From the NCBI GenBank assembly GCA_038238245.1, contig JBBRXX010000011.1, positions 62,001 through 126,000 of the forward strand: 64,000 nt of DNA, read 5' to 3'. This stretch comes from DASQHW01 sp038238245 (lineage in GTDB: Bacteria > Actinomycetota > Acidimicrobiia > IMCC26256 > PALSA-610). Every line of letters begins with the position of its first letter. Positions within the stretch are counted from its first letter, which is position 1. Of the stretch, positions 50,754 to 59,114 are shown one piece after another. The translations under genes and the position numbers were made by a program. The notes under the pieces were generated by a model, which was not told where the DNA came from, made no database searches, and saw only the letters and a program-made list of their open reading frames with translations.

Positions 50754-51469
50754 TTCTTGCGTGCCGGTTCGCCCCCGCGTGACCTGCGGAGATGGCGCCC
50801 ACCGAGCACGGCGAACACCGGGCCGCCGATCAGCAGCTTGAGGGCGACGATCGCGAGCGTGATGTCGCGGCCGAACGTGCTCGCGTCGAGCACGACGTGT
50901 TGGGGGTTCGCAGGGTCGTAACGGACGTCGACGGTCGGGCCCGTCTTGGTCCCTTCGCCGCGCTGGCGGGGCTCGGGCACAACGACGTGCCGTCCGTCTC
51001 TCGCGTCGAACGCGATGTCACCGTTGTCGACGCGCTGCGCGGCCACCGGTACGAACCGCGCCCGTTCACTCGCATCGCGATCGCGCAGATACCACGTCAG
51101 GTACGACGCCCCGACGCCGAGCACCGTGATCACGACGCCGCCGATGAACGCAACCCAGGCGCGCTTGCGAGTCCAGCGGCTCGGCTTGACCGCCACCGGT
51201 TCCGGCACCGGTTGCACGGCGGCCACCCCGAAACTGCCGGCGCGCACACCGTCGTAGTCGCGACGGGTGCGCCTGTTCGAGAGCACTGCGTATGCCGCCG
51301 CGAGATCCTTGAACTGCTCCGCGGCATCCGGTTCGTTGGTCGCGTCCGGATGGGAACGCTTGGCCGCGGCGCGGAACGCCCGAGCGATGTCGTCCCCCGA
51401 GGCATCGATCGAAACGCCGAGCAGCCGGTAGTAGTCGACCGTCGCCCAGTCGCGCACCGTGGTGGCCAC
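50750..51469 (-). CDS. J-domain membrane protein
   Basis: The 239-residue protein has an N-terminal J domain (residues 10-75: VDYYRLLGVSIDASGDDIAR, KRSHPDATNEPDAAEQFKDL with the HPD loop), a basic stretch, one TM (AWVAFIGGVVITVLGVGASY), an outer domain resembling DUF3592 (VDVRYDPANPQHVVLD) and a second TM near the C-terminus. It would tether an Hsp70 co-chaperone domain to the membrane. It opens a leftward group of genes. Confidence 0.75.
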   Translation of the reverse strand: MATTVRDWATVDYYRLLGVSIDASGDDIARAFRAAAKRSHPDATNEPDAAEQFKDLAAAYAVLSNRRTRRDYDGVRAGSFGVAAVQPVPEPVAVKPSRWTRKRAWVAFIGGVVITVLGVGASYLTWYLRDRDASERARFVPVAAQRVDNGDIAFDARDGRHVVVPEPRQRGEGTKTGPTVDVRYDPANPQHVVLDASTFGRDITLAIVALKLLIGGPVFAVLGGRHLRRSRGGEPARKN

Positions 51470-51497
51470 GCCGCGACGATACCGGGAAGCCGGCTAT

Positions 51498-51719
51498 CTA
51501 GTCCTTCAGCGCCACCGCGTTCGGTGTGACGTTCATCTTCGGCTCGTACTCGGCGCTTTCGACCTCGCGGGCCGCACCCTCGAACTTCTCGTGCAGCGCG
51601 GCGGCACACGCAGGACACGGTCCGGCGAAGCGCATCATCGTTTCGACGCCGCAGCGCAGACAGGGCATCGCGACCGGCGGAAAGGCGTCAGCGTCGATAC
51701 GGATGCAACCGAGGGGCAT
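51498..51719 (-). CDS. Small zinc-ribbon protein
   Basis: The 73-residue protein has two CxxC-like pairs (PCLRCGVETMMRFAGPCPAC), a zinc-ribbon signature, and a charged tail. I chose ATG 51719, with GAGG upstream, over ATG 51728. Such proteins are often found singly in actinobacteria. The function is unknown. Confidence 0.55.
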   Translation of the reverse strand: MPLGCIRIDADAFPPVAMPCLRCGVETMMRFAGPCPACAAALHEKFEGAAREVESAEYEPKMNVTPNAVALKD

Positions 51720-51744
51720 GACCGGCATCCTCGCGCGGGAACTC

Positions 51745-51960
51745 TCAGACGTGGGCGATGCCGGTACCGAGCGCGGCACCGAGACCGGCGAGAATCGCGG
51801 GCACGAGGATGAGTGAGAGGCGATACTGCGCCTGAACGCGCAGGCCCGCCTGCCTCTTCCGCAGGTCGAGGCGGGCGACGTAGAACGACAGCGCAAGCCC
51901 GACGAGCAATCCGATGACCGCACCGACCAGCACAGGCAACATCGTAACTGCGCCGCTCAC
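51745..51960 (-). CDS. Small two-TM membrane protein
   Basis: A 71-residue protein with two hydrophobic helices (MLPVLVGAVIGLLVGLALSF and LSLILVPAILAGLGAALGTG) separated by a basic loop (RLDLRKRQAGLRVQAQY). The GTG at 51960 overlaps the ATP-grasp gene stop by four bases. No family is recognised. Confidence 0.6.
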   Translation of the reverse strand: MSGAVTMLPVLVGAVIGLLVGLALSFYVARLDLRKRQAGLRVQAQYRLSLILVPAILAGLGAALGTGIAHV

Positions 51961-52823
51961 ACCAACCGTGACATCACTGCGCGCACGAATGCGTCGGTGG
52001 CTGCGGCCGGGGCGAGATCGAGGAACAAGCTCGGTTCGGTGACCTCGACCTCGAGAACGTGCCAGAGGTCGCCCGCGCGCAACATGTCGATGCGCGCGTA
52101 CAACGGTGATTCCGGCAGCACCGAGCACACCCGGGCCGCGAGCTCGACGGCGCCACCGGTGGGTTCGACGGCTTCGGCGCGACCGCCCCACTCCTCCTGC
52201 ACGCGATAATCCCCCGCGTCGGGCGCCTTGCGGACCGCGTGGCTCGGCACGCCGTCGAACAGCACGACCGAGATCTCCCCGTCGATTGCGACCGACGCCA
52301 TGAACGGCTGCACGAGCGCGTCGCCACGCGCAAGGAGCGCGTCGAGATGCGCCTGCGCATTCCGGTCGCCGACGTCGAAGCGGCCCGCGCCGTGCCCGCC
52401 GATGCCGACCGCGGGCTTCACGACGACGGTGTTCCATCCGCGCGCATCACAGATGCCATCGATTGACGCGGCGGTGCCGTGCAGGAGCACGACGGTCGGC
52501 ACCACGGGCGCGCCGCGCGTGCTGAGATCGAGCAGGTATGCCTTGTGCACGTTCCACTCGACGAGCGCGGGCGGGTTCCACAGTTGCGTTTCCGCGCCGG
52601 TCTCGCGTACCCAACGCACAAAATCGTCGACGGCATCGACGTAGTCCCATGGGGAGCGCAGCACAGTCACACGCGCGGAGGACCAGTCGACCGCGGGATC
52701 GCGCCAGTCGCCGAGGTCGACGGTCGCGCCCGCGCTCCGAAGCGCGGTGGCGAGCAGCGGCGTGTGGGGATCCTCGACGGGAAGCTGCGCGCACGTCACC
52801 AACCGGACGTCGACGGAGGTCAT
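51957..52823 (-). CDS. ATP-grasp domain protein (RimK/DcsG-like)
   Basis: A 288-residue ATP-grasp ligase. NPPALVEWNVHKAYLLDLST is followed by VVVKPAVGIGGHGAGRFDVG (ATP-grasp lysine loop), GEISVVLFDGVPSHAV and LYARIDMLRAGDLWHVLEVE with metal ligands near EVTEPSLF. Members join amino acid or small acid substrates, including D-cycloserine-forming DcsG, but the substrate here is not predictable. It is four bases upstream of the small membrane gene and follows the PIG-L gene. Confidence 0.75.
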   Translation of the reverse strand: MTSVDVRLVTCAQLPVEDPHTPLLATALRSAGATVDLGDWRDPAVDWSSARVTVLRSPWDYVDAVDDFVRWVRETGAETQLWNPPALVEWNVHKAYLLDLSTRGAPVVPTVVLLHGTAASIDGICDARGWNTVVVKPAVGIGGHGAGRFDVGDRNAQAHLDALLARGDALVQPFMASVAIDGEISVVLFDGVPSHAVRKAPDAGDYRVQEEWGGRAEAVEPTGGAVELAARVCSVLPESPLYARIDMLRAGDLWHVLEVEVTEPSLFLDLAPAAATDAFVRAVMSRLV

Positions 52824-52826
52824 CGA

Positions 52827-53525
52827 TCAGAACGGAATGAGCTCGAACTCGGTGGCGTAGCGCACGCGGCAGCTCGCACCGGCCTGTGTCGCGATCCCGG
52901 TGAGAAGCTCCCGGGCGTCCGTCCCGACGTGAGCCAGGTACCGGGCGTGCGCCGCGAGCGACGCGATGCCCCGGTCGAGATGCTCGGAGATGTCGACGAA
53001 ATGCGTCGGGCGCGGCGTCCCGGCGACGAGCGCGAAGCGAACGCCCGGCCATGGCTTCGGGCCGCGCGTCCCTCCGAAGATCCACTTGTTGCCCGCATCG
53101 CGAATCGCGTCGAGGGCTGCGAGCCCCACGTGCCGGTGGTCGGCCATGTTCAGGGCGCCCCCACCCCACCGCTCGTCGTAGTTCAGCGTGACGAGGACGT
53201 CGGGCCGGTGCCGCCGGATCGCGAGCGCGAGGTCGCGACGCAGCGGAGCTCCATATTCGACGAGCCCGTCCGAGTGCTCGAGGAACTCGACCGCCGCAAC
53301 CCCGACCTCGCCCGCGCCCGCCAATTCCTCGGCCTCCCGCACGCGCGCGCTCTCCTCCGGCTCCAGCGCGTCGATCCCGGCCTCACCCCGGGTCGCGAGG
53401 ACGTACGCGACCGTCTTGCCCTGATCGGTCCACCGCGCCACCGCGGATGCCGCCCCGTACTCCATGTCGTCGGGGTGGGCGACGATCGCAAGTGCACGTT
53501 CCCAGTCCTCGGGTACCGGCTCCAT
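52827..53525 (-). CDS. PIG-L family deacetylase
   Basis: A 232-residue LmbE/PIG-L protein. LAIVAHPDDMEYGAASAVAR carries the zinc motif HPDD, and LNMADHRHVGLAALDAIRD carries the second histidine pair. Members remove acetyl groups from N-acetylglucosamine conjugates, including the mycothiol enzyme MshB. The sequence is not close enough to assign MshB. It directly follows the VOC gene (adjacent coordinates). Confidence 0.8.
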   Translation of the reverse strand: MEPVPEDWERALAIVAHPDDMEYGAASAVARWTDQGKTVAYVLATRGEAGIDALEPEESARVREAEELAGAGEVGVAAVEFLEHSDGLVEYGAPLRRDLALAIRRHRPDVLVTLNYDERWGGGALNMADHRHVGLAALDAIRDAGNKWIFGGTRGPKPWPGVRFALVAGTPRPTHFVDISEHLDRGIASLAAHARYLAHVGTDARELLTGIATQAGASCRVRYATEFELIPF

Positions 53526-54089
53526 CTACCTCGCCTCTCCGCTCATGAACGCGATCGGCACCGTGAGCCCGAACGCCTTGTGCCGCAAGGTGGCGATGCG
53601 CCGGCCGGGCTGCACTGCGTCCTTGATCGGGCCGAGCCGGTCGCCGAACCGCGCCGTACACGCGTCCAGCGCTGCAACCGTGAGCGCGAAACCCCAGAAG
53701 CGCTCGCCGGCGACGTCGGGAATCGGTCCGACCAGTTCGATGATCACTTCACCGGCACGGAAGAACGTCTGCGTCGTGCCGTTGCCGACGTCACGCGTCC
53801 GGCGGGCATCGAGGCCGATTCGGGCGTAGCCGGCGGTAGTGCGCGCAGGATCGTCGGTGAACACGACGAGATGGTCGAGTCGGGTGACGCCGTTCGGATG
53901 GGCCGCGGGTGTCACGTCCGGCGGCTCGTCGGTGAGGTGCCACGCGGCGATTCCGCGCTCCCCCACGCCGATCTGCATGCGGACGTGCCCCACCCGGATA
54001 CCGCCGTCGTCGTCGTCCACGGTGAAGCCGGCGTCGGTCCATGCAGCCGCGTCTCCGGCGACGTCGAGGCCGGCGAGGTATGCGTTCAC
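53526..54089 (-). CDS. VOC-fold (glyoxalase-like) protein
   Basis: A 187-residue protein with a VOC-type core (GVTRLDHLVVFTDDPARTTA, TTQTFFRAGEVIIELVGPIP, RFWGFALTVAALDACTARFG). The start GTG at 54089 overlaps the LLM stop by four bases. Its long N-terminal part has no recognised motif. It may be a second half-domain of a duplicated VOC unit. Confidence 0.65.
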   Translation of the reverse strand: MNAYLAGLDVAGDAAAWTDAGFTVDDDDGGIRVGHVRMQIGVGERGIAAWHLTDEPPDVTPAAHPNGVTRLDHLVVFTDDPARTTAGYARIGLDARRTRDVGNGTTQTFFRAGEVIIELVGPIPDVAGERFWGFALTVAALDACTARFGDRLGPIKDAVQPGRRIATLRHKAFGLTVPIAFMSGEAR

Positions 54090-54925
54090 CCGCCGGCCAG
54101 CTCTGCGTACTCGTCGAGCTTCGGCAGGACGCGCTCCGGTCCGGCCGACGGCAGTCGCAGCACGATCTCGGTGACACCGATGGACGCGTAGTACTCGAGC
54201 TTGCCCGGGTCGGGCAGCGTGCCGAACGGCACGATGCGCAGCGTCTCCGGATCGCGACCGCGCGCTTCGCAGGCGCGCGCGAGATCGGGCAACGCGGCGC
54301 GTATGCCGGCGCCGCCGATCGGGATCCAGCCGTCGGCGTACTCGGCGACGTGTGCGAAGAGCTTCGGCCCGGGCGCACCTCCGATGAGCACCGGTGGACC
54401 ACCGTGTTGCGCGGGCTTCGGCCACGACCACGAGGGCGGCAGCTGCACGAACTCGCCGTCGAAGGACGCCACGTCGTCGCGCCACAACGCCTGCATCGCG
54501 AGCACGTGCTCGCGTGCGATGTCGCGCCGGCGCTTCATATCGACGCGATGGTCTGCGGCTTCGTCCTCGTTCCAGCCGAATCCGATGCCGAGCACGAAGC
54601 GACCACCCGAGAGCGCATCGAGGGTGGCGACGGCCTTGGCCGTGACGATCGGATCTCGCTGGGCGACCAGGCATACGCCGGTACCGACGAGCAGGCGCTT
54701 TGTCGCAGTGGCGCTCATCGCCAGCGCGACCAGCGGGTCGAGCGTGCGCTTGTACTCGTCGGCGAGCTCCGCATCCCCGGTCGGTGGCGGCGTCTTGCGG
54801 CTGATGGGGATGTGCGTGTGCTCGGGCACGTAGAGCGAATGGAGCCCGCGCTCCTCGATGGCGCGCGCGAGGTCGACCGGGCCCATGGTCTGGTCGGTCA
54901 TGAACGTCGTGACGCCGTAGCGCAT
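54086..54925 (-). CDS. LLM-class F420-dependent oxidoreductase
   Basis: A 279-residue luciferase-like monooxygenase-family protein: MRYGVTTFMTDQTMGPVDLA, YVPEHTHIPISRKTPPP, ATLDALSGGRFVLGIGFGWN and EDEAADHRVDMKRRRDIARE match the F420 group. It heads the leftward run (VOC, PIG-L, ATP-grasp). Its start is only 33 bases from the serine recombinase on the other strand, so it lies at the junction with the mobile element. Confidence 0.8.
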   Translation of the reverse strand: MRYGVTTFMTDQTMGPVDLARAIEERGLHSLYVPEHTHIPISRKTPPPTGDAELADEYKRTLDPLVALAMSATATKRLLVGTGVCLVAQRDPIVTAKAVATLDALSGGRFVLGIGFGWNEDEAADHRVDMKRRRDIAREHVLAMQALWRDDVASFDGEFVQLPPSWSWPKPAQHGGPPVLIGGAPGPKLFAHVAEYADGWIPIGGAGIRAALPDLARACEARGRDPETLRIVPFGTLPDPGKLEYYASIGVTEIVLRLPSAGPERVLPKLDEYAELAGG

Positions 54926-54957
54926 TTATTCACACCACCTCTGGTATCCTGGGTCCC

Positions 54958-56352
54958 GTGGGCACGGCAGCTATATATGCACGGCTGTCCCAGGACCGGG
55001 ACGGTACCAAGGGCGGAACTGACCGGCAGCTCGCCGACTGTCGAGCGCTCGCCCAGCGCGAGGGTCTGGAGGTCGTTCAGGTCTTCACTGACGACGACGT
55101 CTCGGCCTACAGCGGTAAGCGTCGACCCGCGTTCAACGAGATGCTCGCGCAGCTCGACCGATTCGACGTAGTGATCTATTGGAAGATGGATCGCCTCGTA
55201 CGAAGGACCACGCAGTTCTGGAAGGTGGTCGAGGCCTGCGAGCGATCAAACACCCGGCTCGTCTCGGTGCTCGATCCTGTGGACACCAGCTCCCCCATTG
55301 GGCGAGGTGTCGCTGGCATGCTTGCCTCCGTTGGCGAACAAGAGTCATACAACACCTCCATACGGGTGAAGCGCATGCATGAGGAAAACGCGAGGAAGGG
55401 TCTCCCGCACGGATCCCGACGTGCCTTCGGCTACGAGAAAGACGGAGTCACAGTCATCGAAGCCGAGGCGAAGCTCGTCCGCGAGGCTCGTGACCGCATT
55501 CTTCGGGGCGACTCCCTGCGTGCGATCGCAACGGATTGGAATCAACGCGGGGTCGAACCCGCTACCGCAAAGCAGTGGCACGTCTCCGGCCTAAAGGCGT
55601 TGGTCCGAGGCCCTCGTATCGCCGGTCTCCGACAACATCTCGGAGTAGTGATCGGCGAGGCCGTGTGGCCCGCAATAATTTCTCCCAACGAAAGGGAGCG
55701 CCTTCTCGCCGCGCTCGACGGACGCTCCTTCAAAAAGCGCACACGAGGCAGACCCCCGGCCCACCTACTCACCGGCTTTGTCCGCTGCGGTCGCTGCGGA
55801 GTGGCGCTGCGATCGTCTCAGCAAGGGGCCGCCGGTGCGCGCACTTGGTCCTGCCTTCGAAATCCTGGCGATAGCGAACGCTGCGGCCGTATGAGCGTCC
55901 GAGCGGACAACGTCGACGAGCTGGTCGAGGAGGCATTACTTCGACGACTCGAATCCCCTTCGACCCAGAGAGCCATGCGTCGGGCGCCGAAAGGCATTGC
56001 CGCCGAACCGGCGCGCAATCTTGCGGACCTCGAGGACCGGATCGTTCAGCTCGGACGCGACCACGACGAGGGCGTTATCTCGCGACGGGAATGGCTAGAA
56101 CGTCGAGGCCCCCTGCAGGCCCGACTCGACGCCGCACGAGAGGAGGTCGGTCGCGACGCGGAAGCAATGTCACTTCGCCAGTTCGCCGGCACGAATGTTC
56201 GCGAGTCGTGGGCCAAGCTCTCGTTAGACGAACGCAGATCGGTCGTGGCGCTCCTGATCGACAGCGTCACCGTCCACCCGGCAAAGCCGGGCACTACGCG
56301 GTTCGACCCGCACCGGCTTCACATTGATTGGCGGCGCGCAGCCAAGCGCTGA
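54958..56352 (+). CDS. Large serine recombinase (integrase)
   Basis: A 464-residue serine integrase. The catalytic domain has AIYARLSQDRDGTKG with Ser11 and FTDDDVSAYSG; the arginine cluster is near KMDRLVRRT. The recombinase domain follows (GVTVIEAEAKLVREARDRIL, WHVSGLKALVRGPRIAGLRQ) and a zinc ribbon (CGRCGVALRSSQQ to SERCGRMSV), then a coiled-coil-like helix near residues 345-400. It starts at GTG, 33 bp from the chromosomal LLM start, which marks the likely attachment region. It would integrate and excise the element. Confidence 0.9.
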   Translation: MGTAAIYARLSQDRDGTKGGTDRQLADCRALAQREGLEVVQVFTDDDVSAYSGKRRPAFNEMLAQLDRFDVVIYWKMDRLVRRTTQFWKVVEACERSNTRLVSVLDPVDTSSPIGRGVAGMLASVGEQESYNTSIRVKRMHEENARKGLPHGSRRAFGYEKDGVTVIEAEAKLVREARDRILRGDSLRAIATDWNQRGVEPATAKQWHVSGLKALVRGPRIAGLRQHLGVVIGEAVWPAIISPNERERLLAALDGRSFKKRTRGRPPAHLLTGFVRCGRCGVALRSSQQGAAGARTWSCLRNPGDSERCGRMSVRADNVDELVEEALLRRLESPSTQRAMRRAPKGIAAEPARNLADLEDRIVQLGRDHDEGVISRREWLERRGPLQARLDAAREEVGRDAEAMSLRQFAGTNVRESWAKLSLDERRSVVALLIDSVTVHPAKPGTTRFDPHRLHIDWRRAAKR

Positions 56353-56452
56353 TCAGCTCCGCGGTCTCGGGGCCAATCTCCGGGGCGCCTGCCAGCTGTT
56401 CTCGCAACCACCCCTCCCGCGGATCTGCGAGGGCGGCCTCGTGCAGCACCAC
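56294..56452 (-). CDS. Small protein overlapping the recombinase 3' end
   Basis: A 52-residue frame (VVLHEAALADPREGWLREQL, then AGAPEIGPETAELISAWLRA) resembles small proteins often found next to actinobacterial integrases (pattern of WLRE-APPL-x-P-x-T-LL). It overlaps the recombinase stop by 59 bases on the opposite strand. The GTG start at 56452 is my choice among several; confidence is limited. Confidence 0.4.
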   Translation of the reverse strand: MVLHEAALADPREGWLREQLAGAPEIGPETAELISAWLRAANQCEAGAGRTA

Positions 56453-56486
56453 GGCGCAGGGTCGTCCCGACGATCCGGCTGCTCGG

Positions 56487-56606
56487 TCAAGCCCGCACCC
56501 GCGGCGTGTCCCGGTGGCGACCGCGCTGCTCGTCGGCCCAGCGCTCGACGTCATCGACGCGGTAACGGGCGTGAGGTCCGATCCGGAGCGCGCCACGAGG
56601 TTCGCC
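56487..56606 (-). pseudogene. Truncated tandem copy of the HTH excisionase-like gene
   Basis: The frame RGALRIGPHARYRVDDVERW, then ADEQRGRHRD repeats the C-terminal half of the intact HTH gene at 56665 (RVGHHVRYRREDVERW). The underlying DNA is also similar, about 180 bp apart. No start or recognition helix precedes it, so it is a decayed duplicate. Confidence 0.65.
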
Positions 56607-56664
56607 CGCCCCGGTTGCGATTCTCGATGTACGGCATGGTCGTGGCGACGATACGACGGCCGGG

Positions 56665-56910
56665 TCAACCCCGCTCCCGCCGCTCGTCCAGGTGGAGATC
56701 GCGCTGCTCGTCGAGCCAGCGCTCAACGTCCTCTCTGCGGTAACGGACGTGATGCCCGACCCGAATTCCGGAGGGTCCGTCGCCGCGGCTACGCCACCGA
56801 TAGATCGTTGCGAGCGGGATGCCAAGCAGCGACGCGATCTCGTCCGGGCGGAGCAGGCATCGGTCGACCATTTGCGCGGCGTCAGCTTCATGGACTCGAT
56901 TCGATGTCAT
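56665..56910 (-). CDS. Excisionase-like HTH (MerR/HTH_17) protein
   Basis: An 81-residue protein with the helix-turn-helix of excisionases and AlpA-type regulators: RPDEIASLLGIPLATIYRWR, then VRYRREDVERWLDEQR, where the C-terminal wing binds DNA. Its position next to an integrase suggests it controls directionality of recombination. It is on the opposite strand to the recombinase. A degraded tandem copy lies downstream of it. Confidence 0.75.
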   Translation of the reverse strand: MTSNRVHEADAAQMVDRCLLRPDEIASLLGIPLATIYRWRSRGDGPSGIRVGHHVRYRREDVERWLDEQRDLHLDERRERG

Positions 56911-56958
56911 CGTTGCATCCCTTCGTTGTCTCCGAGATGCAGATCATGAGCTCGATAA

Positions 56959-57006
56959 CTCCCGGAACCACTCCCAGCATCGCTCCCGGAACTACTCCCG
57001 TCCCGT
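56959..57006. repeat. Iteron-like array A: four CTCCC units with 12-bp period
   Basis: CTCCC begins at 56959, 56971, 56983 and 56995, separated by 12 bp. Typical units are CTCCCGGAACCA, CTCCCAGCATCG and CTCCCGGAACTA. The array lies upstream of the SIR2 gene. It mirrors the array at 59785 in the opposite orientation. Confidence 0.7.
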
Positions 57007-57268
57007 CGATTCGGCGGTCGCGAGCGCACGGGAGCTACCAACAACTTCCGCGCGCACGAGACCCGCCCGGTCACGCTCAGTCCGACGGATGTCGCGCGCT
57101 GCCCATTCGCGACGGCGCTGCCGGAGCGCTGACTACTCGGGGAACTACCCACCTACGTGGCCGGCACCACACCCGCGCCGCCACAGCAACTCGTCCGCGA
57201 CCGACGAAGGTGGCGGAGCGCGTTGAGAGCCGCGCCGGCAACCACCGTCCGCACCTACGATCGAAGCC

Positions 57269-59035
57269 ATGCCGCCGATCGATCCAGTGCTTCTCGCGGC
57301 GCACGCGATGCAGACCTCACCGGGCGTCTACGCGCTGCTCGTCGGCTCCGGAGTCTCGTCCGCAGCGGGCATCCCAACCGGTTGGGCGATCACCCTCGAC
57401 CTCGTGCGCCGCGTCGCCGCGCTTGAAGATGTCACCGAACCCGGCGATGCCGAAGCCTGGCATCGAGAGCGGTTCGGCACCGAGCCTGAGTACTCCAACC
57501 TGCTCGACACCCTCGGCGCCACGAACGCAGAGCGACAGGCGATCATCCGCGCATACATCGAGCCCACGGAAGAAGAGCGTTCCGACGGCCTCAAGGTGCC
57601 GACGGCCGCGCATCACGCGATCGGCCAACTCGCCGTCTCGGGGCACGTGAAGATCATCCTCACGACCAACTTCGATCGGCTCATCGAGGACGCCCTGACC
57701 AAAGCCGGCGTCGACTACGACACCATCGCGAGCGTCGATGCCCTCGCAGGCGCGCGCCCGATCGGTCAGGCACCGTGCGTTGTCGTGAAGCTGCACGGCG
57801 ACTATCGCGACGCTCGGATCCTCAATACCGACACCGAGCTCGCGGCATATGCGCCGGAGTTCGATCGACTCCTAGATCGGGTCCTCGACGAGTATGGCCT
57901 CATCATTTGCGGGTGGTCGGCGACGTGGGACCCAGCTCTGCGCGCTGCGATCGTGCGCCAACCGAATCGCCGATACACGGCCTGGTGGGCAAAGCACGGC
58001 AATCTCACAACCGAAGCCCGCGAGGTCGCCGAGGCGCGCTCGGCGACGGTCATCGACATCGGCGACGCGGACTCGTTCTTGACCGAGCTCTCCGGCAAGG
58101 TCGCCGCGCTCGTCGATTTCGGTCGGCCTCACCCGCTCACGGTCGCGTCCGCAGTCGCCGAGCTCAAGCGTTATCTCACCGACCCGGCGAGCCGCATTCG
58201 GCTACGCGATCTGCTCGTCGGGGAAGCCAATCGAGTGCATGACGCGATCACCGATCAGCACTTCCCAACAGGGCCGATGCCGACTTCCGAGGGGATGCAG
58301 GAGCGCGTCGCCCGGTATGAAGCCATCAGCGAGACGCTCGTGGCGATGCTCGCCGTGGCCGGCGCTTGGAGCACGGAACCGGACGTGCTTCGAGAAGCGG
58401 TCGAACGCGTCGCCAACAGTTCAGATACGTGGGCTGGCTACGACGTAACCCTGGCGCTACGCCGGTATCCCGCCCTGTTGTGCTTCTACGCGGCCGGTCT
58501 CGCCGCGGCCTACGCCGACCGATGGGACATGGTCCGCGCGATCGCGATCGGCGGACGCTTCCACGATCGATACGACACCGACATATCGCTCGCGCCCGCT
58601 CTCAACGTCTGGGACGTTCTCGGCTCCGGGCAGAAGGCAGCGTGGCTTCCTGAAACCGGGCACACGCCCGAGACCGACCATGTCTTCACGCAACTTCGCG
58701 ACCCGCTGCGCGACACCATTCCCGACGACGCGCGTTACGCAGCCAACTTCGACCGGTTCCAGTACGTCATGGGCCTCGTCGTAACTGACACGAAGGTCCA
58801 GTTCACCGGCTACCGAGCCACGGTCGGACGCATCGGCCGGGACCCCAAATACACGTTCAACCCAGATCAGACCGGCAACCGATACGCAAACCAAATCGAG
58901 GCCGAGATCACCACGGACGGGAACGACTGGCCGCCGCTGCGTGCCGGATTATTCAGCGGCAACTCGGCGCGCTTGCAGGCCGCCGTCGTGGGTTATCGCG
59001 AGGTCGTCGACTGGGCGACTACAACCTGGTGGTGA
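57269..59035 (+). CDS. SIR2-domain protein, candidate NADase defence effector
   Basis: The 588-residue protein has a SIR2-like domain in its first 280 residues: LLVGSGVSSAAGIPTGWAI (nucleotide loop, residues 24-42), ILTTNFDRLIEDAL (Asn134 and Asp136), KLHGDYRDA with the likely catalytic His176, and LIICGWSATWDPAL. Together these match SIR2 domains of anti-phage proteins such as ThsA and DSR systems, which deplete NAD during infection. The remaining 300 residues carry no motif that I recognise. It is cargo between the integrase and transfer genes. Defence is inferred; other roles of SIR2-like domains are possible. Confidence 0.75.
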   Translation: MPPIDPVLLAAHAMQTSPGVYALLVGSGVSSAAGIPTGWAITLDLVRRVAALEDVTEPGDAEAWHRERFGTEPEYSNLLDTLGATNAERQAIIRAYIEPTEEERSDGLKVPTAAHHAIGQLAVSGHVKIILTTNFDRLIEDALTKAGVDYDTIASVDALAGARPIGQAPCVVVKLHGDYRDARILNTDTELAAYAPEFDRLLDRVLDEYGLIICGWSATWDPALRAAIVRQPNRRYTAWWAKHGNLTTEAREVAEARSATVIDIGDADSFLTELSGKVAALVDFGRPHPLTVASAVAELKRYLTDPASRIRLRDLLVGEANRVHDAITDQHFPTGPMPTSEGMQERVARYEAISETLVAMLAVAGAWSTEPDVLREAVERVANSSDTWAGYDVTLALRRYPALLCFYAAGLAAAYADRWDMVRAIAIGGRFHDRYDTDISLAPALNVWDVLGSGQKAAWLPETGHTPETDHVFTQLRDPLRDTIPDDARYAANFDRFQYVMGLVVTDTKVQFTGYRATVGRIGRDPKYTFNPDQTGNRYANQIEAEITTDGNDWPPLRAGLFSGNSARLQAAVVGYREVVDWATTTWW

Positions 59036-59114
59036 AGGCTCGACGCCAGACCACTGGCCCGCCGCGGCCGCGATGCTGTTGAAGCGCGTACCCAAATCGG
59101 CCTTCCGGGATCAG

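Noticed and set aside
54926..54957. tRNA gene as integration target of the element
   Set aside because: The 32 bp have no cloverleaf or T-loop sequence; the junction is a promoter-like gap.
56959..57006. CRISPR array
   Set aside because: Units are only 12 bp with no spacers of 30 bp or more and no cas genes nearby.
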